Shown piece by piece: positions 37,083 through 46,673 of a DNA stretch of 64,000 bases (within the stretch, counting starts at the first letter, position 1; the number at the start of each line of letters is the position of its first letter). The stretch comes from Mucilaginibacter celer (GTDB lineage Bacteria; Bacteroidota; Bacteroidia; Sphingobacteriales; Sphingobacteriaceae). The position numbers and the translations under genes are program-made. The stretch spans positions 1,612,001 through 1,676,000 of the forward strand of contig NZ_CP032869.1 in assembly GCF_003576455.2 (NCBI RefSeq), written 5' to 3'. The notes beneath the pieces are model-generated. The model ran no database searches. It was given only the letters and a program-made list of their open reading frames with translations, and was not told the origin of the DNA.

Positions 37083-38453
37083 ATGTCAAAAAAATATATT
37101 CCAAACAATAGCTGCCTTAAATGCGATAAAGGGTCTGCCCCGGTGCGGTTGAAGGTAACACATCATAATAATACCAAAATTTATGGCGAGTTTTTGGCCA
37201 GCGAGGCCGATATGGTGCCGGGCGAAAATATTTTACCTATGGGCAGATGCTCGGTAACGGGCGGCGCCTGTAAGTTTGATCCTGTTTATTGGGATAAGAC
37301 CAATAAAGGCGTTAAGGTTAACGGCTATAAATTATTGTTTGAAGATGCCAACCTGCTTTGCAAACAAGGCGGCAAAATAAGTGTTGATTTTAACGCGCCC
37401 GAGGGTGGGAGCCTTGCCTCAACCCTGGTAACGGGTGCAGGAGCAGGCACGTTTAACTATGGCTCGTACAGCAATACGCTTGATATATTGCAACGTGGCA
37501 CTATTTACGATGTTGAAAATGGCAAACTGAGCCTGGTGCGCCCAAACAGCCCTACTGATTACCGCAGGCACGGTAACTACGGCGAAATGAAAGACAACGT
37601 TTATCACCGCCAGGAGGGTTTTCGTGATGTTAGAAGCGAACACCCTACTATTGATATTGATAAACCTACGGCCTCGGGTATTGACGGGGCATATGCCAGG
37701 AACAGCGGGTATAAAGTTACAGATGGCAAATACAACACGGCATCGTTACAAAATACCACTACCGGGCGCGAATTAAGTGAAAGATGGACGCGAAACCACA
37801 TTGATAACAACGGCGCCATTAACCCGGCCGATGAGGCCGGGGTTAGGTTGGCAAACACTGATGGCAGCCTGAACCGCGAGGTGATCAGGGTGAGGCCCGA
37901 CGGATCGATGCAATCAGAAACTATAAACTCAAACGGATTTAAAGCCACGCGCGGACAAAGCGAAGCGTTGGAGATCAGAACAAGTAGGGCCGGGAGCTTC
38001 ATGAACGGCGTTAGGTCGTCAATGCGCAACTCGCGTGCGTTAACCGCCCTTTCAGAGTCGAATTTTTCGCAGGCGGTACGCGGCAGCAGGTTTGCTACCG
38101 GTGCAAACGATGGCTTATTCAGGGCCAGTCAGTTTATTGCCCGTACGCCGGCTTTAAGCGTTGCGGGTAAAGTTGCCGGGCGGGGGCTTATTGTTGTAGG
38201 TATAGCTATGGATGCTTTGAGCATTTACTCGGCTTACGAAGAAGAAGGAGGTTTTGGTAAAAAAACCAAAGAAGCGGTTGGAAGCGCCGCCGGCGGGCTT
38301 GCCGGAGGTATAGCGGGCGCGGAAATAGGCGCGCTGATAGGTACGGCTATATGCCCTGGTATTGGTACTGTGGTTGGTGGTGTTGTTGGCGGGATAATAG
38401 GAGGGCTGGCCGGAAGCGGTATCGGTAAATCAATAGCGGGATGGTTTTCATAA
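37083..38453 (+). CDS. PAAR-like (DUF4280) protein with PoNe-like nuclease core and glycine-zipper tail, T6SS effector
   Basis: The 456-residue protein has three parts. Residues 1-105 are PAAR-like DUF4280: C11 and C14 near the start, PMGRCSVTGGACKF, and LLCKQGGKIS; this would cap the VgrG tip. Residues about 155-240 carry a PD-(D/E)xK nuclease pattern of the PoNe type: YGEMKDNVY (Glu168), SGIDGAY (Asp201), TDGKY (Asp214, Lys216), then the LS-ERW block that follows the active site in PoNe. Residues about 345-456 hold a glycine-zipper segment (GSAAGGLAGGIAGAEIGALI and more). The next gene encodes a matching DUF1911-type immunity protein. The nuclease call is motif recognition by eye; the role of the tail is unknown. 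Confidence 0.75.
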   Translation: MSKKYIPNNSCLKCDKGSAPVRLKVTHHNNTKIYGEFLASEADMVPGENILPMGRCSVTGGACKFDPVYWDKTNKGVKVNGYKLLFEDANLLCKQGGKISVDFNAPEGGSLASTLVTGAGAGTFNYGSYSNTLDILQRGTIYDVENGKLSLVRPNSPTDYRRHGNYGEMKDNVYHRQEGFRDVRSEHPTIDIDKPTASGIDGAYARNSGYKVTDGKYNTASLQNTTTGRELSERWTRNHIDNNGAINPADEAGVRLANTDGSLNREVIRVRPDGSMQSETINSNGFKATRGQSEALEIRTSRAGSFMNGVRSSMRNSRALTALSESNFSQAVRGSRFATGANDGLFRASQFIARTPALSVAGKVAGRGLIVVGIAMDALSIYSAYEEEGGFGKKTKEAVGSAAGGLAGGIAGAEIGALIGTAICPGIGTVVGGVVGGIIGGLAGSGIGKSIAGWFS

Positions 38454-38468
38454 TTAAACAATTATAAA

Positions 38469-39242
38469 ATGGGTTTTTTTGATAAATTATTTGGCGGAAG
38501 CGACACTGCAGCTGCACCGCAAACCAAAATAAGAGCAGAATATAAAGACGCGGCTTTTTTTAAAAAAATGTTTGAAAAAAAGCAGTCGATCATAAAGATG
38601 TACCAGGATCAGAATGTGAGTCTGAAACAGCAGGAAAAATTTCGCCCGATAAACAACTGGGTGTTGGCTATGGAACATCTCGACCTGGTTTACCTGAATT
38701 ATTCTGCCGGTAATGATATAGGTATCTGCTACAACGAATATATAACAGCTGCCGGGTATTACGCTGAAGGCTGGGATGCCGACGCTTTTTATGCCGATAT
38801 GATTGATATGGTAGCATTAGGCAGCCTGCTTAATGTACCGGATGATGTATTTGAACCGGTTACTAATTACATCCGCCAGTCAGATAACGGTTCAAGCTAC
38901 CCTACCTGGACGCCCGATGCCCTGCTGTGGTACATCATCAACACAAAAATACCCGGAAGCGGCCCGCAACCCGATACATTGATCAGCGAAGCTTACAGGG
39001 ATATTTACGATTTGACTAAAATGCCCAAAGCTGATGCCGAACGCGAAATGAAAATATACCTTGATAAATGGTACAGGTTGCATAAAGATGACTCCTGGTA
39101 CGAAAACCATAAAAAAGAGAGTTCATATAAAGGTTACTGGTGCTGGGAAGCGGGTGCGGTAACCAAAATTTTAGGCCTTGATGATAGCGGTTACGCCAAT
39201 CATCCGCATTATCCTTATGATATGGTGCATTGGTCGGTCTAA
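38469..39242 (+). CDS. PoNi/DUF1911-like immunity protein
   Basis: The 257-residue cytosolic protein (no signal peptide, no membrane segment) has an N-terminal helical region like DUF1910 and a C-terminal part with SYKGYWCWEAGAVTKILGLD followed by DSGYANHPHYPYDMVH. The pattern Y.GYW..Ea.a..KilgiDD....h.yYPyDlvH is the DUF1911/PoNi signature. PoNi proteins neutralise PoNe DNases. The gene starts 15 nt after the effector stop, on the same strand, and the cytosolic location suits a toxin that acts on DNA. It is the last gene of the T6SS cluster. Confidence 0.85.
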   Translation: MGFFDKLFGGSDTAAAPQTKIRAEYKDAAFFKKMFEKKQSIIKMYQDQNVSLKQQEKFRPINNWVLAMEHLDLVYLNYSAGNDIGICYNEYITAAGYYAEGWDADAFYADMIDMVALGSLLNVPDDVFEPVTNYIRQSDNGSSYPTWTPDALLWYIINTKIPGSGPQPDTLISEAYRDIYDLTKMPKADAEREMKIYLDKWYRLHKDDSWYENHKKESSYKGYWCWEAGAVTKILGLDDSGYANHPHYPYDMVHWSV

Positions 39243-39362
39243 TAAGTTAAACCAAACTCGTTATTTGCAATTTTTCGGTGGTGAAAAACTGCTTTTGCCT
39301 ATATGTTTATGTACAGGAAACATATTATGGTACCATGATTTGTATGGATCAATATTGTAAAT

Positions 39363-42300
39363 TTGGAAAAGCCTCTAAGCTTATCAAATAATTTGAATCC
39401 TGATATATTTCGTACTAACTTTTTATATGTGGTTGCCATGGCAACCCTATTTTCGGGATTGACGCTTGCATTGCTTTTAGCTTTTGCAAAAAGGCAAGGC
39501 CAAAAATACAATCTGTTTTTAAGTGCCGCTTTAACTGTAATTGTGATGAAGACCGGCGGGCTTTCGCCGTTTTTTTTACCGGCGATGGGACCGTTGCTGT
39601 ATTTTTATGTACGGCAGCTGACATCTCCAAACCTGAAGTTTCACCGGAATGATCTCCTTCATTTTTGCCCCTTGCTGCTTGCATATTGGATGCCGGGTTG
39701 GCTGGTGCCAATGTCTGTTATTATTTATTTATACCTGTCGCACCGGTTGATTCGGCATTTTTATAACAGCTTGCAGCCAGTGCTGATGGATAGGCCGCGA
39801 TTTGCCTTCCGCCGGTTGGGAAAGGCCATTTATCTGCTCGGTTTTCTTTGCGTGTTATGGCTGTTTAATGATGCTTTAAGTTTTATCGTTGCATTTGTAC
39901 TTATCGGGATGGCCGGTGAAGTAGTGCTGAAATTAGTTAGCGTCGCAGAAGTGACCCCGCCGCTGACTGATAGATATATTGCAAAAGAAAAAAGCCGCAG
40001 ATTAAAGGAAGCTGTAGCCTCAAACCGTTTTTACGAGGATCCCGAATTGACGTTGGCCACCCTGGCAGTAAAGTTGAATATCCATCCGCACGATTTATCG
40101 CGGATTATTAATGTGGGAATGGGAAAGAATTTCAGCGACTTTATTAATGAGTTCAGGGTTCGTGAAACTGCCCGGAAGATGCGCGACCCGGCATACGCCC
40201 ATCTTACGTTACTGGGAATAGCCTATGAGTCGGGGTTTAATTCCCAGAGAACTTTTAACCGCGTTTTTAAAGAGATTACCGGCAAAACGCCGGCGGAATA
40301 CAAGAACGGCCTGAAAAAAGAGTTGCCAAATGATAAATTGGCCATTCCATCACACTTGCAGCCGGTAATATTGCGTTCAGGAAGCCCGCCAAATTGGGCT
40401 CCTGTAATACTAAACCGCAATTATATGTTTAAAAACTATTTAAAAATAGCCCTTCGCACGCTGGCCAAACAAAAAACATTATCGTTCATTAACATATTTG
40501 GCTTGTCTGTTGGAATAGCCTGTTTTAGCCTATTCATGCTTTATGCTATCAATGAATTTAGTTTTGATGGTTTTCACAAAAATGCTGCTAACACCTACCT
40601 TGTTTTAGATAAAAACGGGACGGAAAATATAAAGGCGCTTGCAGGAACGATTTACACCCCGATGCCGCTGGGCCCTGCCATGAAACAGGAGTTGCCGGGA
40701 GTGGAGAACTATGTTCGTTATATTCAGCCTTACGAAACGTTTATAAAAGTAAAAAATGAGGCGAGGCGGGAGAATATAGCCTACGCCGACTCATCTTTCT
40801 TCAATGTTTTTTCGTTTAAATTTAAATACGGGAATGCCAAAGCGGCTATAAGCGGTTTGCACAGCATAGTTTTAACCGAAGAAACCGCTAATAGATTATT
40901 TGGTAAAACGAATGCAATGGGCCAGGCATTCCAGGTAAAGATTGGCGATGTGTTTGAAACTTTTACAGTTACAGCAATTGCCGAAAACCCACCATCCAAT
41001 TCTTCCTTCCAATACAGCATGCTTATCAACTTTGATTGTTTTGCTAAAACTAAGTCGGGAAAGATGGGGGCTCAGGACTGGTGGATGAATATATTTGTGA
41101 CCATTGTGCAGTTAAAGCCCGGGAATACTTTAGCAAATAACAATAAGTTGTTAACCAATTTCTGGCACAGGCATTTTCCAGGGGCAGGATCTGGAGGGTA
41201 CAACCTGGTGCCGATTGGGGATGTGCATACCAGCCCCGCACTGGCAGGCATTAAGATTCCCCCTGTCGATCCAAAGTCAATCTGGATATTATTAATTGCT
41301 GCTGCCGGCGTTTTATTAATCGCCTGTATTAATTTTACCACGCTTTCCATTGGGCGTTCAGCAAGCAGGGCAAAAGAAATTGGTGTCAGAAAGGTTATTG
41401 GCGGTACTAAAAAAGCGTTAGTAGTTCAGTTTTTGACAGAATCATTAATGCTCGCTTTTTTTTCAACGCTGATAGGCCTGGTACTTGCATACCTGCTTTT
41501 ACCTTACTTCAATCAATTGGCGGGCAGGGAGCTGAGTTTCTCTTTTACGCAATTTCCACAGTTAACCGGCCTTGTTGCCGGCTTATTACTCATTGTTGCC
41601 CTACTCTCCGGATGCTATCCCGCTTTAGTATTGTCGGGCTTTAATGCCGTGGATGTGCTGAAGTCAAAAATTAAGTTAGGCGGCGCCAATTTTTTTACAA
41701 AAGGGTTGGTCACTTTTCAGTTTGTACTTTCGGCTGTGCTTATTGTTTCTGCAATAATCATTATGCGGCAATTGCACTATATGGAATCAAGAAACCCTGG
41801 TTTTAATAAAGAGAATGTACTTGTTGTACAAACCTTTGGCATTCCGGATACAAAACACTTAATCCCGCTTTTGAAACAGGAAGTTTCCGGGCACCCCGGT
41901 GTTTCAGATTTAACCAGTGCCGACAATGGTTTGGGAGAACATGAAGGAACTGGTTTTACAGATTTTAATTACCAGGGTAAGCCTATCAATACAAAACAAT
42001 TTCATATTGATCCCGACTACATACCTACCTTGGGAATGCAGTTGCTTGCAGGACGAAATTTTAACCCTACAATTGCTTCAGATACCATAAACGCTGTGAT
42101 CATCAATGAATCCATGATGAGGGAATTAGGATGGAAGTCCGAAAACTGTATTGGCCGCCAATTGGAAGGCTATGGTAAGGCTGGCTTTAAAAGCCCTACG
42201 GTGATAGGCGTGGTTCGTGATTTTAACTATGAGCCCCTTACAGATCGTGTAGCGCCCGCGTTGTTTCATCAGTTTGCCAGAAGTGGAGAAAGTCCCGGTT

Positions 42301-42830
42301 TTTTTTATGTGCGCCTGCAGCCGGGTAATCCGTCAAAAGCATTAACTGCAATCAATTCCGCATGGAAGAAAATTGCGCCCGATTACCCCTTAGAATATAA
42401 TTTTCTCGACGAAGATATAAACCGCTTTTATAAAGCAGAAACCAGGTTGGGAAACATTATTAGCTGGGTTGGCGGAATCGCCATCTTCCTGGGATGCCTG
42501 GGTCTGTTGGGGCTTTCGGCGCTTGCTGTTGCCAATCGCACCAAAGAGATCGGGATCCGCAAAGTGATGGGGGCATCGGTTTCAACTATCATCGGCCTTA
42601 TTTCGAAAGATTTTTTGAGGCTTGTTGTAGTAGCTTTATTTATTTCAACTCCAATTACATGGTGGTTAATGAACAAATGGTTGCAGGCCTACGCATACAG
42701 GATAACTATTGAATGGTGGTTTTTTGGCATAGGTTGTATAGCAATCATTTTTGTGGCGTTACTTACCGTATGTTTTCAGGCGATTAAAGCGGCCGTAAGT
42801 AAACCGGCGAAGAGTTTGCGGACGGAGTGA
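39363..42830 (+). CDS. fusion of AraC-type membrane regulator and MacB/FtsX-type ABC transporter permease
   Basis: The 1155-residue frame has a membrane N-terminus (about 15-205, five or six hydrophobic segments), an AraC-type HTH (about 210-330: ELTLATLAVKLNIHPHDLSR, then YESGFNSQRTFNRVFKEITG) and then a complete two-halves ABC permease (355-1155). The permease has two FtsX-like membrane blocks (CINFTTLSIGRSASRAKEIG and LSALAVANRTKEIGIRKVMG) and two MacB-like periplasmic domains. Residue 355 is a Met at 40425 where stand-alone permeases of this family begin (MFKNYLKIALRTL). The start is uncertain: TTG at 39363 is within a -7-like box TAAATTTG (39358-39365), so ATG 39438 may be real. No ABC ATPase gene is adjacent. 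Confidence 0.85.
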   Translation: MEKPLSLSNNLNPDIFRTNFLYVVAMATLFSGLTLALLLAFAKRQGQKYNLFLSAALTVIVMKTGGLSPFFLPAMGPLLYFYVRQLTSPNLKFHRNDLLHFCPLLLAYWMPGWLVPMSVIIYLYLSHRLIRHFYNSLQPVLMDRPRFAFRRLGKAIYLLGFLCVLWLFNDALSFIVAFVLIGMAGEVVLKLVSVAEVTPPLTDRYIAKEKSRRLKEAVASNRFYEDPELTLATLAVKLNIHPHDLSRIINVGMGKNFSDFINEFRVRETARKMRDPAYAHLTLLGIAYESGFNSQRTFNRVFKEITGKTPAEYKNGLKKELPNDKLAIPSHLQPVILRSGSPPNWAPVILNRNYMFKNYLKIALRTLAKQKTLSFINIFGLSVGIACFSLFMLYAINEFSFDGFHKNAANTYLVLDKNGTENIKALAGTIYTPMPLGPAMKQELPGVENYVRYIQPYETFIKVKNEARRENIAYADSSFFNVFSFKFKYGNAKAAISGLHSIVLTEETANRLFGKTNAMGQAFQVKIGDVFETFTVTAIAENPPSNSSFQYSMLINFDCFAKTKSGKMGAQDWWMNIFVTIVQLKPGNTLANNNKLLTNFWHRHFPGAGSGGYNLVPIGDVHTSPALAGIKIPPVDPKSIWILLIAAAGVLLIACINFTTLSIGRSASRAKEIGVRKVIGGTKKALVVQFLTESLMLAFFSTLIGLVLAYLLLPYFNQLAGRELSFSFTQFPQLTGLVAGLLLIVALLSGCYPALVLSGFNAVDVLKSKIKLGGANFFTKGLVTFQFVLSAVLIVSAIIIMRQLHYMESRNPGFNKENVLVVQTFGIPDTKHLIPLLKQEVSGHPGVSDLTSADNGLGEHEGTGFTDFNYQGKPINTKQFHIDPDYIPTLGMQLLAGRNFNPTIASDTINAVIINESMMRELGWKSENCIGRQLEGYGKAGFKSPTVIGVVRDFNYEPLTDRVAPALFHQFARSGESPGFFYVRLQPGNPSKALTAINSAWKKIAPDYPLEYNFLDEDINRFYKAETRLGNIISWVGGIAIFLGCLGLLGLSALAVANRTKEIGIRKVMGASVSTIIGLISKDFLRLVVVALFISTPITWWLMNKWLQAYAYRITIEWWFFGIGCIAIIFVALLTVCFQAIKAAVSKPAKSLRTE

Positions 42831-42916
42831 GGATTCAAATATTATTTTGCCTAAGGGTTGCTGTTGAAATGATATTAGGGCTGGCGTTGTTGGGTAATAT
42901 AGTAATGTTGGGCCAT

Positions 42917-42946
42917 AAAAAAAGTTGCCAATAATATTGACAACTT
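42917..42946 (-). terminator. intrinsic terminator of tRNA-Lys
   Basis: On the minus strand an 11-bp stem (42936-42946 with 42922-42932, one G-T pair) with a 3-nt loop is followed by seven T residues. It begins 12 nt after the tRNA 3' end. Confidence 0.85.
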
Positions 42947-42957
42947 GCCTAAAATAG

Positions 42958-43030
42958 TGACCCCGGAGAGATTCGAACTCTCGACCCAATGATTAAGAGT
43001 CATTTGCTCTACCAGCTGAGCTACGGAGTC
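42958..43030 (-). tRNA. tRNA-Lys (anticodon CTT)
   Basis: Folded by hand on the minus strand: acceptor GACTCCG/CGGGGTC with one G-T pair and discriminator A; D-arm GCTC/GAGC; anticodon stem AATGA/TCATT with loop CTCTTAA, giving anticodon CTT (Lys); variable loop GGGTC; T-arm GAGAG/CTCTC with TTCGAAT. Total 73 nt. CCA is not encoded. It is followed by a good terminator. Confidence 0.96.
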
Positions 43031-43283
43031 GGTACGGGTAAATACCGGGCAGCAAATATGCAAATTTATTTTGTTTTAAATATCTAAATCCACTATCCTA
43101 ATAGCAGAGTTTGTTAGCTAAAAGTCAATTTATTGACGATTAATTAATAGGTGTTTTCACCCATAAAAACAACGTAGTTCTACGGTAAAAAATGAAAATT
43201 AACATTTTTGCAACAATTTGTATGTGTGGTTGTTGTTTTCTTAATAAAATGTGTTTATCTTGCAGATATTAACACCTAACCCT

Positions 43284-43460
43284 ATGAAAAAAAGAAAATT
43301 ACTTAAAGTAAACAAGGCACAGTACGAGAAATTTGTAAAAGATTTTATTTCTCAGCATGGTTTAAATGTTCAGTACTCATACACCAAAGATCATTTTTAC
43401 CTTTTCAGCGACGAATCGACCATTAACCAGCTTGAAAACCAGGCTTTCGGTTTGGCATAA
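43284..43460 (+). CDS. small basic protein of unknown function (58 aa)
   Basis: I chose the ATG at 43284 (MKKRKLLKVNKAQ) over the in-frame ATG 11 codons upstream, because the latter's extra residues look like leader sequence. The product has a Lys/Arg-rich N-terminus, then VKDFISQHGLNVQYSYTKDH and HFYLFSDESTINQLENQ. It is soluble, with a probable helix-strand-strand-helix order. It has its own A+T-rich leader and a terminator at 43484, so it is an independent gene. Codon use looks like its neighbours. No family is recognised. Confidence 0.65.
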   Translation: MKKRKLLKVNKAQYEKFVKDFISQHGLNVQYSYTKDHFYLFSDESTINQLENQAFGLA

Positions 43461-43483
43461 CCGGTTTTTTAAAAAATAAAAAA

Positions 43484-43512
43484 CCCGATTATCATGAAAT
43501 AATCGGGCCTCT
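43484..43512. terminator. bidirectional intrinsic terminator
   Basis: An 8-bp perfect stem CCCGATTA (43484-43491) and TAATCGGG (43500-43507) is followed by CCTCTTTTT on the plus strand and, read on the minus strand, by TTTTTTATTTTTT. It serves both the 58-aa gene and the convergent ABC-F gene. Confidence 0.85.
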
Positions 43513-43529
43513 TTTTATTATCAAATGCT

Positions 43530-45188
<1,659 letters not shown>

Positions 45189-45423
45189 CTAAAATCTTCA
45201 TTTTAACGATATCTCGTGGCGATATTATGGGATGTGGATTTTCGGGGAGCAATAGTTTTCCCCACAAATATTACTTATGGGCATACAATTACACAAAAAT
45301 GATAATTTAATGTAAACTAAAAGTGCAAAACCTTCGTTAAAACATCATATCAGCCAATTATAGCATAGTGGTACAACCTTTGACTAACATTTAGTATAAC
45401 GCATTATTTAATAAAAATTAACA

Positions 45424-45510
45424 ATGGTCATGGGAGCATTAATCATCGGCTTAATTATCATCAATGTGGTAATCGCCATCAACAATACACACAAACGCAA
45501 AGTATATTAA
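45424..45510 (+). CDS. 28-residue hydrophobic peptide gene
   Basis: The frame ATG at 45424 to TAA at 45510 encodes MVMGALIIGLIIINVVIAIN then NTHKRKVY: one 18-residue transmembrane helix followed by a basic tail, so it would insert with the C-terminus inside. A 78-nt A+T-rich stretch precedes it. It lies alone in the 45159-45536 gap. Such a neat helix plus basic tail is unlikely in random sequence of this size, but no homologue is known to me. It could be a small membrane regulator or the toxin of a type I system; neither is shown. Confidence 0.45.
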   Translation: MVMGALIIGLIIINVVIAINNTHKRKVY

Positions 45511-45536
45511 GTATACTTTACGGCAGAAACTCATTG

Positions 45537-45932
45537 TTAGCTTAAAAGGTTAAGCAGGCTTTGTGTTTCGTGATCGGCTAATTTTTGCAGGGGGCCTGAT
45601 GCCAGCATTTTCATCATCATGCTCAGTTCTGCGCCGATTGTAAATAAAACATCAGTATGGTCGTTGTCGAAAGATAACGACCATTTTAGTTCCAGGTCAA
45701 ACGGAGGTTTTTCGGCAGGGATAATGGTGATTAGCTGGCCGGGGATACGTTCACTGATCTTTAAAGCAAGCTTAGCCATATTCTGGATGCTGAAACGGGC
45801 TTCATCCGTAGTTGAAGTCCATTCCTGTATATTATCGGGCATCAGTTTCTGGTGATTATTAAAATCGGTCAAAAAATCATAAACTACGTTTAATGGTTTA
45901 TTGATGCTTACTTTGCTGGTGAACGTATTCAT
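45537..45932 (-). CDS. SRPBCC/START-fold family protein
   Basis: The 131-residue protein begins MNTFTSKVSINKPLNVVYDF, where a strand, a conserved proline and a helix open the SRPBCC (polyketide cyclase-like) fold. It continues with MPDNIQEWTSTTDEARFSI and the later strands ELKWSLSFDNDHTDVLFTIG, ending in a long helix. Members bind small hydrophobic ligands; the ligand here is unknown. It follows pyrE on the same strand, with a repeat copy in the 90-nt gap, so it may be the second gene of the pyrE unit. Confidence 0.75.
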   Translation of the reverse strand: MNTFTSKVSINKPLNVVYDFLTDFNNHQKLMPDNIQEWTSTTDEARFSIQNMAKLALKISERIPGQLITIIPAEKPPFDLELKWSLSFDNDHTDVLFTIGAELSMMMKMLASGPLQKLADHETQSLLNLLS

Positions 45933-45995
45933 GTAGGTAGATTTGAGATGTTAGATATGAGATTTGAGACCGCCTTTCAGAATTGATAGGAAAAA

Positions 45996-46030
45996 TCAGC
46001 GAAATCAACGTAATCAAAAAAATCAACGGT
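45996..46030. repeat. dispersed 35-bp repeat, copy 2, overlapping the end of pyrE
   Basis: It carries the same words as 7630-7665 (TCAGCGAAATCAACGTAATC, A-rich, AATCAACGGT). The pyrE stop codon (46023-46025) and its last Arg codon lie inside it, so the element supplies the natural end of that gene. Confidence 0.7.
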
Positions 46031-46673
46031 CACCCCAAACAGATGGGTTTTCACGCCATTGTTTAAGCAGGTCGACATCTTTTTCGCTGATAAATTGATT
46101 TTCAACAGCGTATTTAATAAGTGCGTTGTAGTTTGATAACGTTACAAAAGGGCAGTTGGCCTGTTTAAAGTTTTCGTCGGCAACATCAAAGCCGTAGGTG
46201 AAGATGGCGGCAAGGCCTGCAACATCATAACCGGCTGCACGTAAGGCCTCAACGGCTTGCAGGCTGCTTTTACCGGTAGATAGCAGATCCTCGATCACAA
46301 CAACACGTTTGCCCGATGTGGTTTCCGCGTCGCCTTCAATCATGCTGCCTGTACCGTGTTCTTTTGGTTTTGAGCGTACATAAATGAACGGTAAACCCAA
46401 TTCCTGTGCTACTAACGCCCCTTGCGGAATGCCGGCAGTTGCAACGCCCGCAATGCAGCCAACCGCGCCAAATTTATCCTGTATGGCGGCAACCAATTGC
46501 TGCCTGATATAGGTACGGATGGTTGGATGAGAAAGTGTAACGCGGTTATCGCAGTAAATTGGAGATTTCCAGCCCGATGCCCATGTAAAAGGATTATTGG
46601 GTTGTAATTTAATTGCTTTAATTTGCAGCAGGAATTCGGCTACTTGTTGTTCGATCTCATTATTAGTAAACAT
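46023..46673 (-). CDS. pyrE: orotate phosphoribosyltransferase
   Basis: The 216-residue enzyme converts orotate and PRPP to orotidine 5'-phosphate in pyrimidine synthesis. The PRPP-binding motif RVVVIEDLLSTGKSS (about 120-135) is clear, as are FTWASGWKSPIYCDNR (substrate loop) and VRSKPKEHGTGSMIEG (the flexible catalytic loop with the KPK.HG signature). Its start codon overlaps that of the divergent NUDIX gene. A TATTTTTG box lies 4 nt upstream of the start, suggesting a leaderless transcript. The end lies inside a dispersed repeat. Confidence 0.96.
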   Translation of the reverse strand: MFTNNEIEQQVAEFLLQIKAIKLQPNNPFTWASGWKSPIYCDNRVTLSHPTIRTYIRQQLVAAIQDKFGAVGCIAGVATAGIPQGALVAQELGLPFIYVRSKPKEHGTGSMIEGDAETTSGKRVVVIEDLLSTGKSSLQAVEALRAAGYDVAGLAAIFTYGFDVADENFKQANCPFVTLSNYNALIKYAVENQFISEKDVDLLKQWRENPSVWGDR

